From Chlorocebus sabaeus (Eukaryota > Chordata > Mammalia > Primates > Cercopithecidae): a stretch of 64,000 nt of DNA. The translations under genes were made by a program, and so were the position numbers. Below are positions 22,704 through 34,400 of the stretch, piece by piece (the stretch's first letter is position 1; the number at the start of each line of letters is the position of its first letter). Location: NCBI RefSeq assembly GCF_047675955.1, contig NC_132929.1, positions 36,138,421 through 36,202,420 on the forward strand, written 5' to 3'. A model generated the notes under the pieces. The model was given only the letters and a program-made list of their open reading frames with translations. It did no database searches and was not told the DNA's origin.

Positions 22704-23556
22704 TACCTAACTGTATTCAAATGGCTTTCTTCTTCTAATGTGGCTGCCTGGGCAATTTGTCCATCTTTCCCCAGCAGCAGCTGCTAATGTTTAAGTGTAA
22801 TTTTAGGCTAAAAATTTTTTTAATTAAAAAAATTAAAAGTTACACCAGCTTATTGAAGCAAATATAGAAAATACAGAGAAGTATAAGGAACAAAAAATAA
22901 AACATATTGTCTTCACTGCAGAGACAACTAAGTCTTTAAAAATGTACATGTCTGTCTATACACATCTGTACTCACACATGAGCACACATGCATGCTGGCA
23001 GTGATGTTTTAAAATGTAAGTGTTTTTATACATGGGAAGTTTTAAATTGTGTTTTTTTAAATATTGGAGAATGCAAAATAATAATAAATAATGAGGCGTA
23101 ATTGTAATTGTGATGACAAGAAAGCAGTAAAAAAAAAAGTGAAACTCTTTAACTCTGAAACTAACGTAAGAATTTTATCCCATGTTGTAGATCCAGGAAC
23201 ACTTGAGGAAGATGCTGTAACCACAAGATGGCTCTCAAGGTTTTTGGACCCCCTTCCATAATGTGATAGATTCTGAATTGTAAAATACCAATACAGTTTT
23301 TAAAAGCGTCAGGAAATGCAGAAGGAAAGTACATCTCAAGCTAAAACTTTATCCATTGAGAAAAGAAAAATAGCTCAGAACCATTTGAGCTATATGAGTT
23401 ATGCAAAATTTCTCACACCCTGAGAGGCATGATATGGACTTCAGTCACGCTCCCCCCATGCAGGAGTGGTGGTGGGGAACTATTTAAAGCTGTTTGGTTT
23501 CTGACTAGATGCTGCCTCCATTATCTTCATGTTACTGGGATCTGTGGTCCAAAGAA
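22704..23556. other. Unique or anciently repeat-derived intronic DNA
   Basis: The stretch 22830-22960 (AAATATAGAAAATACAGAGAAG...) resembles an old LINE-type 3' region but I cannot name it. A CACATG-rich patch lies at 22965-22995. No gene seen. Confidence 0.45.
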
Positions 23557-23585
23557 CAATAGCTTATGGGTTTACAAAAAAATTA

Positions 23586-23863
23586 TTTTTTTCTTTCTTT
23601 TGAGACAGAGTTTTGCTCTTGATGCCTAGGCTGGAGTACAGTGGTGTGATCTCGGCTCACCACAACCTCTGCCTCGCAGGTTCAAGCGATTCTCCTGCCT
23701 CAAGCCTCCTGAGTAGCTGGGATTACAGGGGTGCACCACCACATCTGGCTAATTTTGTATTTTTAGTTTCACCATGTTGGTGAGGCTGGTCTCGAACTCC
23801 CGACCTCTCTGCCTTGGTCTCCCAAAGTGCTGGGATTACAGGCATGAGCCACCGCGCCCAGCC
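23586..23863 (-). mobile_element. Alu, antisense, inserted beside an older Alu
   Basis: It starts TTTCTTTCTTTTGAGACAGAG and ends ACCGCGCCCAGCC, with the direct repeat GGTTTACAAAAA at 23569-23580 and 23864-23875. A small deletion removes part of the usual TAGTAGAGACGGGG. The target-site copies lie within the flank of the next Alu, so it arrived later than that one. Confidence 0.93.
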
Positions 23864-23875
23864 GGTTTACAAAAA

Positions 23876-24487
23876 TTTTGTTGAGACAGAGTCTCACTCT
23901 CACCCAGGCTGGAGTGCAATGGCACAATCATAGCTAACTGCAGCCTCGACCTCCTGGGCTCACACAATCCTCTTGCCTCAGCTTCCCAAGTAACTGGGAC
24001 GACAGGCATGTGCCAATATGCCCAGGTAGTTTTAAAATTTTTTGGTAGGAGGGGGAGGTTTGTTTTTGTTTTGAGACAGAGTCTTGCTCTGTCGCCCAGG
24101 TTGGAGTGCATTGGCTCTATCCTGGCTCACTGCAACCTCTGCCTCCTGGGTTCAGGCGATTCTCCTACCTCAGCGTCCCAAGCAGCTGGGACTACAGGCG
24201 TGTGCTACCACACCCAGCTAACTTTTTGTATTTTTTTTTTTTTAGCAGAGATGGGGTTTCACCGTGTTAGCCAGGATGGTCTCGATCTCCTGACCTCGTG
24301 ATCCACCCGCCTTGGCCTCCCAAAGTGCTAGGATTACAGGCATGAGCCACCGTGCCTGGCTTTAAATTTTTTGTAGAGATTGGGGTCTTGTTATGTTGCC
24401 CAGGTTGCTCTCAAACTCTTGGGCTTAATTGTCCTGCCTCAGACTCTCAAAGTGCTGAAATTATAGGCATGAGCCACCGAGCCTGGC
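23876..24487 (-). mobile_element. Old AluJ-like element, antisense, split by a younger Alu
   Basis: The first part, 23876 to about 24040, begins GTTGAGACAGAGTCTCAC and ends in the TAGTTTTAAAATTTTTTGG linker. The element resumes at 24361 (TTTAAATTTTTTGTAGAG) and ends CACCGAGCCTGGCC at about 24487. The outermost direct repeat, CAATAGCTTATG, at 23557-23568 and 24488-24499, belongs to this original insertion. Confidence 0.88.
24056..24360 (-). mobile_element. Alu, antisense, nested inside the older Alu
   Basis: A T/G-rich start (GGTTTGTTTTTGTTTTGAGACAG) is followed by a complete inverted Alu ending CACCGTGCCTGGC. Flanking TTTAAAATTTTTTG-like sequences on both sides are consistent with duplication of the host Alu's linker. 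Confidence 0.9.
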
Positions 24488-25129
24488 CAATAGCTTATGT
24501 TATTTAAATATGAATTCTTGGTAAACAATTTAGGAACTGCCTCTTATTTTTTCCTTTAAAAATTCACTTGTAACTGCTGTTAATCCGAGTGTACAAGGCA
24601 ACTTGAATCTGTACTCCCAGGTGGCTATCCTCAAGTTTGGGCTCAAATAAATGCTATACTTTATCATATTTTCTGAATCTTGTTATTTAAGGCTGACCCG
24701 TATAAGTTGAAATTCTGCCAGAGTGAACATGGAGTCAGTCTACCAAAGTAAAACCAAACTAAGGTGAATATTTAAATATTCAGACAAACATCCCTACTAC
24801 TGAAACAAATCACAAATATTTGCTTAGCATCCACTAAGTGCACGATGCTAATGGTGCAAATACCAGGTATGCCAGACAACTGCCCAGCCTTTTATACCTC
24901 TTGGCCTAACTAGACACACCTGCAGTTTTCCACATGGAATTCCTCTTCTTGTACTTTGGCTTAAGTGTGCATTTATTCTAATGGTGGAAAATATTAAACA
25001 GACTTTGGATTTAGAAGGTATCTCACTTCACTTCAAAGCAAAGTCTACCTTGTGAATTTAATTAGGGAACCTTCATGAGATTTTAGCCCTGATGTGTATT
25101 TCTAACTATTTTAGTCATCAAGAACACTT

Positions 25130-25290
25130 ACTGTTCCAATTCTGCCACTGATGTGGTTGATCTTAGGGAAATTTCTTTGAGCCTCGGTTTCTTCATTTGT
25201 AGCATGGGGATCTTACCCACCTAAAACCACACTGAGATAGCTACAGGGCTTGGGGGGACAGGAGACTCGCAGTAAACAGCAGCTCTTATT
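25130..25290 (+). mobile_element. MIR SINE fragment
   Basis: The MIR-like phrases TTCTGCCACTGATGTGG and GAGCCTCGGTTTCTTC occur in the expected order. Short and diverged. Confidence 0.6.
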
Positions 25291-25719
25291 GTTGTGCCCC
25301 AGAGTCTCTTAGGAAACGGGCTCCCCAGAGGTTCAAACCAAGGCTTTTCCTGTGTGACTACATCACAGACATTGTTTATCAGAGGACACATCTTCTAGTT
25401 CACTGTGGTTCATTCTTGGTGGTCACTGGAAGTTTGCTCCATGACAGCAAGCACACACACAGGTAGCGATGGCCTACATATTTATTTTCACGCAATGTCT
25501 TCCAGCAAACATGGCATTCAGTATTGTATGAAACATCCCCACAGTATTCCACAGTCCTGCATACGGCTTTCACTTTGCCCTCTATTGTACGGCCTTTCAT
25601 GGGCTGCTTGGCTTGAGCACACTTCTCACTACATACTTCTTTTTATTAGTCTGTGAATTTTATATCCAGATAATGAATCCAAAGTCTGAGAAATATGCAT
25701 GCTTACAATTGGTATACAG

Positions 25720-25950
25720 CACGGCTGTGGAGACGTGGTTGAGAAGCTCTGGGATGAGACACCTAAATTCAAATCTTCTGTGTGAATCTGTGCAAAAATT
25801 TTAACCTCTTTGATCCTCAGTTCCCCTCCTCTGTAGAATGGTTATCCCCATTCTGGGTTATCCCCAGAGTTGTTGAAAGTTAAAAGTGATCATGCTTGTT
25901 CAGTGTTTAGCTCAGTGTTTGGCATATAGAAAAAATGCAATAAATGGCAT
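25720..25950 (+). mobile_element. MIR SINE
   Basis: Phrases in MIR order: GAATCTGTGCAAAAATTTTAACC, CTCAGTTCCCCTCCTCTGTAG, and GTGTTTGGCATATAG before AATGCAATAAATGG. Near full length. Confidence 0.75.
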
Positions 25951-28900
25951 CTTAGGATGCAACTGTTACTGATTTTATCTTAACATAATGCTGTTCACAT
26001 TTGGCCCACCAAATAAGATCATCTTTTGCAGCCATTTTTCACTGCCAGTGATAGCAATTTGGTGAGAATGATCTACACTCTCATCTAGTTGCTTTTACCT
26101 TCACTTACGAGAGAGCTGGCTAGGGATAGGCGTAAACTGAGGGCGACGAAAGACTATTTTCCTGTGTTCTAAGTCTGCTGCGCTGTATTAAATCTGATCT
26201 TTTGGTCTCATCAGGACAATCCTCTAACCAGGAAAGGTGGGGGCCTGGGAAGACTACAGCTTGCTAGAGCAAGTCATCTTTGACAAGTTGAACTTTCAAC
26301 AAGTTTATCACTCAAATATATGTAGGGGATAGGGAATCTGCGAGAATCCTAGATTAAAAGTATTTTATCAGCACAAAACAGTGATTATTCTAAAACAATT
26401 ATATGAGAACATAAAAGTATTGATATTTAAACAACTCAATACCCCAATAATGCCCGAACTAAAACCCTGCAACCAGTACAAGAATAGCATTATTATACAT
26501 TTTTGCTTCACTTTGTGGAACTTTAAATTTAATGCCACAACCAACAGCTTACAAACTGCTGTGGGCAAGCAGCGACCCCCCTGTGAGCTCGGTAAATGTT
26601 ATCTATTGTATTCTACCAATATCTCAGCAAAAAGACAGAGTGTTCCTGAAACAGTCTCTAAAGTCATCCATCAGAGCTTTGAAGAACACTGTCTTCTTTT
26701 CATGTGGGCTGATTTTAAGGGACAACAGAGGTTTAACAGAGGACAACACAATTGGATTGAGATAAAACTGCTATATTCCCAAGAATTCTCCCATAAAGGT
26801 AAATTCCCCAGATAACACATTTACTTTTTTTCTTTTTAAATTTTTGATTTTTAATTTTTAAAGTTGCTTTTTCTTGCAACTAGAAGCTCAAGTACTATTG
26901 CTATTCAGTGTTGGTTTCAGATAGTGCTAGAGGTGGCAAAAATAATTCTGCAAATGCGACTCACAGTGTGCACATTATATGTAATCTATTTTCATGTATT
27001 CATTAGCAGAGACATTTGGAATACCTTGTTGCTGAATAATGAAATAAATTGCATTTGTCCAATATCTTCCCATCTATATCTCATTTATATCCGGACTTGA
27101 GCCTACACCAATGTTATTCAACAGCCAACTCTGTCTCATTCATAATGGATTTTTCTCCAAATGGATCTGTTTCATGTTAAAATTAGTGATAAAGGTAGTT
27201 TTTAATGGAATAGGCAGCAGGCAACAGCAGCTTCCAAAAGCATAACCTAATGGGGATAACTTAATTATTAGCCATATCACCTACAGAGAACCAGGATTAT
27301 AATAAAACTCAATTTGGTACAAACATATATAGATACTACCCCTGGCTTTTTTTTTTTTTTTTAAATTAGCTAATTATGATGTGGCCTGAATTGATAAAGT
27401 CAACACATCCTCTCAAAGAACCACTTAAACACTTAAGGAAAATGAATAGTCCTTGGATTCGAGGCCAGGGATTTGACGGATTTGTAAATGTCACTCACCT
27501 CCTGGCTTGAACGGAAGTGAATTCTGATACAAGTTTCTTGCCCACCTACACTCTTGATGCTGGTAAACTGTTAAGTAAGCATTTGGGTAATATAATGCAA
27601 ATTAATAACAGAGGTCTATAATTAACATACACTTATATGTGCACTCTAAAAATAGGGTATCAAGGAAAGTCTTCCTATTAGGTGATGTGATCAAGGATTA
27701 ATTGGTTAATGTCTATATAGCCCACCTATATATAAATAAGCTTATGATTATTATAATTATGGAGAGCACAGTTCAAAATCAAGTTCAAAGAATAGTAATT
27801 TATATATCTAAGTATAGACGCAAATATTTAACTCTGTAAAAATACTTATTTTAATGCTATTCCAAATGTTTAATAAGTATTACTCATCACTCAAGTTTTA
27901 CTTTTTCCCTCTTAGCAAAAAATCATAGATGATTCAAAAAATAATTCCCTTTTGCCATTAATAATATTTTAGTGTTATTTTAATTTTTTTTGAAAACTTG
28001 GTCATAGGAAGGGAAGAGGGAAAGTTTGGTGTTAATGAAGAAACTACCTTGTTAATCACAGTGCATATTGGTGGATGGATAAGCAGAAGGTGATTTAAAT
28101 GTATTGAAAGCTAGGTGTATATGAAAAATAGAGCAATAAAGTTGGGTTCCTAGCCTCCAAGTCTTATATATTACTTGAGGTTGGGGAGATGACTAGATGA
28201 ATACATGGTAGCAACTTATAAAGATCATAATAACAGAATATACCAAACCACATTTTTTTTAGGGAATTCGGGAACATTATTTGTCATTTGATTTGGGCCA
28301 CAGAGAATGAATATCACATTTCCCTAGGCAGTGAAAGTGGCGATGGGAGTGAGGAAAAGCAAAGCAGAGGTCCCAGCATGAACATGCATGATGTGTTCAA
28401 AAGAGAGGCTCAAAGGCAGGGCAGAATGGAGCAAATGGCTCAATATAAGGATGGAAAGTGGGTAGCCAAGTTGGCGAGACCTAATCCTAAAAGGCCTTGA
28501 ATACTCTGTTAAGGAGTTTGGACTTATTTTCTAGGTGACTTAAGCCTTCAGAACAGAAAGGAGTCTGTTTAGATTACATGTGAGAGCCCATCTGTCCAAT
28601 GTTCAACCACACAATCTAAATAATCATAAAGATACTAACAAAGATGAACTAGCCACAACCATTAATCTGCTTCCATAACAAGCTAGCCTATGAGTTTTTA
28701 AATTACGTTTCTAGCCATTAATAACCAGGGAATTTCACATTAAAGTTCAGATTTATAGATTCTCTTAAAAAAAAAAATCAAAGACCTGGTGATGACAGAC
28801 CAGTTATTCCAAATGGCGACAGAGCCAAGGGAGGTGCTCCCTCTCCAAAGCATATGTGCCATCCAATGGTCCAAGTGCCTCCTCTACCTGCCACACTCAT

Positions 28901-28990
28901 ACCACCTGCCTAGGGGCACTAAATGTTTGGGTTTGCACCTTTTCTTTTAGAGAGATACTCTCTTTTATTATTATTATTATTATTTATTAT

Positions 28991-29281
28991 TTTTTTTCTG
29001 AGACTGAGTCTTGGTCTGTCACCCAGGCTGGCGTGCAGTGGTGTGATCTCGGCTTTCTGCAACCTCCATCTCCCAGGTTCAAGCGATTCTCCTGCCTCAG
29101 CCTCCCGAATAGCTGGGACTACAGGCATGCACCACTGCACCCAGCTAATTTTTGTATTTTTAGTAGAGACAGGATTTCACCATGTTGGCCAGGCTAGTCT
29201 GGAACTCCTGGTCTCAAGTGATCCACCTGCCTTGGCCTCTCAAAGTGCTGGGATTACAGGTGTGAGCTACCAGGCCCAGCC
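28991..29281 (-). mobile_element. Alu, antisense, full length, with a (TTA)n-expanded tail
   Basis: The inverted body starts at TTTTTTTCTGAGACTGAG and ends CAGGCCCAGCC. A 17-bp direct repeat (GATACTCTCTTTTATTA at 28954-28970, with one mismatch at 29282-29298) flanks it. The (TTA)n stretch at 28966-28990 grew from the poly-A tail. Confidence 0.94.
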
Positions 29282-29298
29282 GATACCCTCTTTTATTA

Positions 29299-29538
29299 GT
29301 AAGAATAATTCTACCATTGCATAAGTTCATACATACCGATTATCTCCAGCTTCTTTTGGTAATGTATTACTTTCCCTTTTTTTTTCTTTCTCATGCCAAT
29401 AAAGTTTTCCATTTATTCCTTTACTTAAAATTGAAGTTGTGTGGTATTAAATAAAATGCATTTGGGTTGAAAATGAAAATGAAGATATCATATGTAAGGG
29501 GCCTATGAGGAACAGAAGGTAGAAAGCATGCTCTGTGG
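29299..29538. other. Unique intronic DNA, nothing seen
   Basis: Short spacer between an Alu and MER5A with no recognisable feature. Confidence 0.5.
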
Positions 29539-29752
29539 CAGGGTTTCTCAGCCTTGGCACTATTGACATTTTGGGTGAGATAATTCTTTGTTGTGGAGGC
29601 TGTCATGGGCACTGTAGAATGTTTAGCAGCATCCCTGGCCTCCACCCACTAGATGCTAATAGCCCTCTCTAATTGTATTAATCAAAAAAATCTCTCTAGA
29701 CACTGACAAATGTTCCCTGGGGGTCAAAATTGCCCCCAGTTGAGAACCACTG
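29539..29752 (-). mobile_element. MER5A, non-autonomous hAT-Charlie DNA transposon
   Basis: Terminal sequences CAGGGTTTCTCAGCC and GGTTGAGAACCACTG (seen as AGTTGAGAACCACTG on the + strand) bracket the element. The interior contains CACTATTGACATTTTGGG, GCAGCATCCCTGGCC and CACCCACTAGATG, which match the complement of MER5A as I recall it. Confidence 0.88.
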
Positions 29753-30186
29753 TTTTACGGAGAGAATGGTTTCCAGGAAAATAAGCTCCAGATAGGAGAG
29801 TGGTCCTCTGATGGAAAATGGATAGGACAATGCTTATGTCTCCTGCTGTTACCTCTGCCCCTGTGCGCCTTTCTGTTCTGCCAGACAAGGGTTGTCCCAC
29901 CCACAGAACGGTGGAACAGCCAGGCATCCTGAGGGTAGTGATGCCAAAAGAAGCCCAAAGTCCTCTCCTACCTGGGAGAACCTTCAGCACCTCCATGAGG
30001 CTGCATGGCAGTGAAGACTTCTCTTCTCTGCTCTCTACTGCTGATATAGTTAAGCGAAAGAAGAAAGAAATTTTCATGAGCTACTCTCAAGACCCAAACC
30101 TCCGTGTTTGCATAACCTGGCCCAGTGTGGTGTCAGAATGCTTCTGAGGAAGGAAGAAGCCTCTTTCCTCCGACAAGGCACTGGGG
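29753..30186. other. Unique intronic DNA, no gene seen
   Basis: Overlapping open frames of about 110 codons occur on both strands (29724-30147) with no recognisable protein. I treat them as chance. Confidence 0.5.
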
Positions 30187-30282
30187 AAGTCTAGTCTAGA
30201 TCTCACTGGGAAGTCTAGTCTAGATCTCACTGGGAAGTCTAGTCTAGATCTCACTGGGAAGTCTAGTCTAGATCTCACTGGG
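30187..30282. repeat. 24-bp minisatellite, four near-identical copies
   Basis: Units starting AAGTCTAGTCTAGATCTC begin at 30187, 30211, 30235 and 30259. The unit contains an internal TCTAG-TCTAGA duplication. The near-perfect identity implies recent expansion and likely copy-number polymorphism. Confidence 0.95.
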
Positions 30283-30547
30283 GAGACCAGGACTTGCTGC
30301 TGCTATCACTGGGAGGCAGGAAGCAGGCCAGGCACACATCCTGGAACACATCAGACCAAGGTCCAGGACCTCCTGTCCTTCCACTCCAAAGGCCTTGACC
30401 CAGAGCTCACTCACCCGAAAGCTTCTTTTACTTTTCCTTGCTTTGCAAGGAAGGAACGGAGTTGTTGAATGACAAAGTGAAGTAGGTAAAAGTTGACTGA
30501 ATAGTTTTGATATTTTTCATATGGATTTCAGTTTAGATGGTTTTGCA

Positions 30548-30583
<36 letters not shown>

Positions 30584-30798
30584 CATGATTATGGCATTTC
30601 CTGGAGTGTAAAATAGGCTGATAATACAGTTTACAAAAGGCCTTTTTGTGGTTAGTGTCTTTTCACACCTCCATCTTCTGGCATTTAGAATCTAATCATT
30701 TCTTTGTGGTCAGAGGTATTATATATAGAAAATTGGTTGAATTAAATTAATCAACGAAAGTGGCTTGTTCATTTTGTACTCCTTCTCAAAAGAAACCA
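30283..30798. other. Unique intronic DNA with a 31-A tract
   Basis: A run of about 31 A residues at 30550-30580 follows TGGTTTTGCACT. Nothing upstream resembles an Alu or a known retrocopy, so the origin of the tract is unexplained. Confidence 0.6.
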
Positions 30799-31050
30799 CC
30801 AAGGTGGGAGGACTGCTTGAGCCTAAGAGTTCGAGACTAGCCTAGGCAACATGGAGAGACTCCATCTCTATAAAAAATTAAAAAAAGAATAGCCATGTGT
30901 GGTGTCACATGCCTGTAGCCCCAGCTACTGGGGAGGCTGAGGCAGAAGGATCACTTGAGCCCAGGAGTTCCAGGTTACAGTGAGCTGTGATCGCAACATT
31001 GCACTCCAGCCTGTGAGACCCTGTCTCTTTAAAAAGAAAAAGAAAAGAAA
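30799..31050 (+). mobile_element. Old Alu (AluJ-like), 5'-truncated, sense
   Basis: It begins within the left arm (AAGGTGGGAGGACTGCTTG) and ends in GAGACCCTGTCTCTTTAAAAAG. J-type phrases and heavy divergence. Confidence 0.88.
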
Positions 31051-31902
31051 AAACCCAAAGGACTCATTTTTACATAATTCAAATCTTCTGAATGATGCTT
31101 AGTAAATATGTAGTAAATGCTCAATACAGGCTAGCTCATGACAACAGTGATTCTGGTCCTCACGATAATTGGGTGGAAGGGTGGTAGTTAAAAGGGGAAA
31201 CAGGGCAACAGCAAAGAAAAATGACAGTCTCCTAATTCAGTAAATAATGAGTAAATGAAATAGCAGTCACTCCCTTACAGTAACGACAGCTCAAAAGGCT
31301 GAATGGCTTGAACAGGGGAGGATGAACAATACAGGGGTAAAAGAGGGATGTAGACAAGGAAGGTTTTGAGTAAGTTAAACCTACTGGCGACAAAGAACGT
31401 ACAGAGAGCAGGGCCAGGCAGCTGAAGCATTCTTGTATTCACAAATCAATGGAAGCTATTCAAGCCAATATGGTTTGATTTAGCAGATATTAACTGCAGC
31501 TAAAGTGATGCAAATACATCAGCAAAAGGAGAGCAAGATAAACATGAGAAACCCACACTCGTTAAAAAGCGAGATGAGAACAGAGACTGACATTTAAAGA
31601 TCAGATTAAAAGGATAGGAAAAACTAGAGAAAAGTAAGACAATGTGAGCATGAGATCCTTAGACAGAAGGGAGGTGGAGGGGACAGATTCAACAATCCTC
31701 CTGCTTATTTGACTCAGACACAAGAGAGAAGATAGCCGATCACGGGCCGTCGGTAACATAAATACAACTCGGGCACTTCATAAATATTTGTTGAGTAACT
31801 AAACGTGCACGAAAAATGCCTTCCTTTCTGGATGTGAAGACAAACTGAGATTTTATACGGTACCATATTAACAAGTTTTTGTCTTCAGGAGAATGCTTAA
31901 AA
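31051..31902. other. Unique intronic DNA, no gene seen
   Basis: A-rich on the + strand; no recognisable repeat, exon or RNA gene. Confidence 0.5.
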
Positions 31903-31923
31903 CCATGGACAGTATTATTTTTG

Positions 31924-31927
<4 letters not shown>

Positions 31928-31959
<32 letters not shown>
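31928..31959. repeat. (TG)n microsatellite at an Alu tail
   Basis: About 16 TG units lie directly at the poly-T end of the following inverted Alu, a typical birth site for microsatellites. Confidence 0.95.
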
Positions 31960-31962
<3 letters not shown>

Positions 31963-32261
31963 TGAGACGAGGTCTTGCTCTGTCACCCAGGCTGGAGGGT
32001 AGTGGTATGATCACAGCTTACTGCAGACTTGACTTCCCCAGGCTCAGGTTATCCTCCTACCTCAGTCTCCTGAGAAGCTGGGACTATAAGTGCGTGCCAC
32101 CATATCCAGTTAATTATTATTATTATTATTTTGCGTTTTTTTGTAGAGACAGGGTTTCACCATGTTGCCCAGGATGGTCTTGAACTCCCGGGCTCAGGAA
32201 ATCTGCTCACGTTGGCCTCCCAAAGTGCTGGGATTACAGGTGTGAGCTACTGCGCCTGGCC
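31960..32261 (-). mobile_element. Alu, antisense, full length, with internal (TTA)n
   Basis: Inverted Alu from TTTTTGAGACGAGG to TACTGCGCCTGGCC, flanked by CCATGGACAGT at 31903-31913 and 32261-32271. A (TTA)n tract at about 32113-32131 replaces the middle linker. Confidence 0.92.
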
Positions 32262-32359
32262 CATGGACAGTTTTAATGATGATTTTAAAACAGCTATTCA
32301 TTTGGATAAATTTCCATGAGCCTCATCTTGTACCCCTGACACAGGTGCCATCATAGATT

Positions 32360-32530
32360 CAATTAGAGGGTCATAGTACAGTAGTTGGAGCACTAGACTG
32401 AGAGTCAAGAGACCAAGGTTCCAAAATTGGCTTTGCTGCTAAGTGTGTGATGCTGGGCCAGCCACTTAACCTTTCCAAGTTTCTGTTTTCTCTGGGGTAA
32501 CAGGAGTGGCTTGGACCAGATAACTCAGGC
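32360..32530 (+). mobile_element. MIR SINE
   Basis: Reads GTAGTTGGAGCACTAGACTG, then GCCAGCCACTTAACC and TTTCTGTTTTCTCTGGGGTA, the MIR core in order. Confidence 0.75.
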
Positions 32531-32929
32531 CTGTCTCACGATCCTACATGTGCAATGAGGTACATTACCATATTAATCAGCTATTTCACCCTGTCTGTAT
32601 CCTGCCTAGTATGCCCAGTGTTGAATGGCAGATAAAAGTTCTTTTTTTCCCTCTTTCCTCATTTTGCCTGCTAGTGGCTTGTCAACAGTAGTTTCTATAA
32701 TCAATTCTGGAAATGTTTACCCATCTGTATTATCTGAAGGCTGTTATTTACTGTTCTTGCTATTTTTTTTCCCCGGGGGGTGTAGTAATTTTTACGTGCC
32801 TCCCACAGGAGACCACAGCAAACAACAAGGATACATTTTCACAATACTCAGCATGAACGGACACCGTTTTGTTGATGTCCCTGACACAGTTTGAATTCAT
32901 CGTAATGGTATATTTGAAGTGGTTTCCTG

Positions 32930-32955
32930 TGTTTGTGTGTGTGTGTGTGTGTGTG
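32930..32955. repeat. (GT)n microsatellite
   Basis: About 11-13 GT units in otherwise unique DNA. Confidence 0.9.
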
Positions 32956-34239
32956 CCTGTAAAGACTAAATTAAAGCTCCAGTGCATACTGGAGTCCTTC
33001 TGTGTGCTGTTACTCTTAACTAGAATTAGTTTTTTCCCTTTTCTATGAAAACACAAATAACTGTGCAGGCCAATTAAACCTTTTGATAGAAATGAATAGC
33101 CTAGTTTTTAAGAGAGTTAAAGAGGCCTAAGACATCACTGACAGCACTTTTTGGTATCATAATATACACCTGAGCTCTCTGTGGCACTCTTAGATGAAGC
33201 ATGAACTATGGAGAGATCGTGACAGAAGCCTGAGGGGCCCCTGATTTTAGTCCCTGCCACTAACTGATCCTGGGCATGGTGTTTAATCTCCCAACTACCC
33301 GATTATAAAGTTAGCAGATTGGACTAGATGACTGCTAAGGTCTCTTACAGGTCTAATAGTCTATAAAATGCCCAGCTAGCTATGGGACTGTTGTATTTAG
33401 CTATGTCTCCATCTACGATGAAAATTTTCTTCCCTGCTGGGAAGTTATCAAAATTCACTTTTTAGAATGTTATGCCAACACATAAATTGACCTCACTGCA
33501 TTTCTGTTACCTTATTAAAAAAGTAATAATCCATGAAAAAGTACAAGGTGTGAGGGTGATTTATGTAAATAGAATAATACCTTACCTTAAACACACCAGA
33601 ACATACTGCAGAGCACAGAGGAGTAGCTCATGAATCCCAGCACTCCCAGATGAGGACAGGGAGGCCTGACATCTGAATTCCATGCATGAGATTCCATAAG
33701 TCTATGGAAAAAATACTAGGTATACCCTCATCCATTGCTCAATAGCCATGCTTTGAATTTGGGAGCCTTACAATGACATAGCAAAGTTGAGTAGCTTTAA
33801 ATGTAGAAAGCAGGTCCGTGAGTGGCTTTAATGTGGATTCTTTTGTTGGAGAAGATGAGGTCCTGTATTTCACATGGACAGCAAAGGGCAAAGAAGGGAG
33901 AATCACTCAGAAATGTGTACCTTGGGGGAAAGAACCCCATAAGAAACCTACCAGAAAATGGGCATCATCCCTCATATTTGCAAAACCTTTCACAACTTAA
34001 CCTTTCACAGCTTTACTAAACACTTGAATGCTCTGGGTATAGTGAACCATAAGAAATACAGGGAATATAACCCACAGGGTTTAATAAATGCATGGCTATT
34101 ATAGACAACTGGACCATCCTGCTTTTACCATTGGCAGCAAGAAAAAAGAAAAAAAAAGAGTGGCTTTTTAGTCATACTCCCTCCTACCTTTTAAAAACAA
34201 ATCGATACATAATATAGATAACAAAACTATATTTATGAA
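32956..34239. other. Unique intronic DNA with one MIR-like remnant
   Basis: A stretch at about 33190-33365 (CCTGCCACTAACTGATCCTGG, then GGACTAGATGACTGCTAAGG) resembles a MIR-family SINE. No gene seen; two overlapping + frames near 33820 show no recognisable protein. Confidence 0.45.
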
Positions 34240-34400
34240 GAACTGATGGGCCAACCACCTGAAATGTGTTACCTCATTTAACAACCTCAGAATAATCCAG
34301 GGAGGTTCATGCCATTTTCATCCTCGGTAGGAGATGAGAGCTGCGTGAGTGAAGCCACTGGTCCAGGGGCAAGGAAGTCAAATCACCACTATTCTGGACC
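34240..34400 (-). mobile_element. MIR SINE, antisense
   Basis: Inverted MIR order: TGTTACCTCATTTAACAACC, ATTTTCATCCTCGGTAGG, then a diverged core. Old. Confidence 0.6.

Larger units (their letters stand above)
24500..28953. other. Unique intronic DNA with two MIR remnants
   Basis: No gene recognised. The longest frame (144 codons, + strand, 26381-26815) has no recognisable domain, and a second overlapping + frame is also open, so I do not call it coding. MIR fragments at about 25130-25290 and 25720-25950 are listed separately. A T-run lies at about 27347-27362. Confidence 0.5.

Noticed and set aside
26381..26815. 144-codon + strand frame as a gene
   Set aside because: No recognisable domain, a second overlapping + frame of 77 codons, AT-rich codon use like the surroundings and no splice context.
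29724..30147. Overlapping frames of 117 and 109 codons on opposite strands
   Set aside because: They mirror each other, have no known similarity, and one begins within MER5A.
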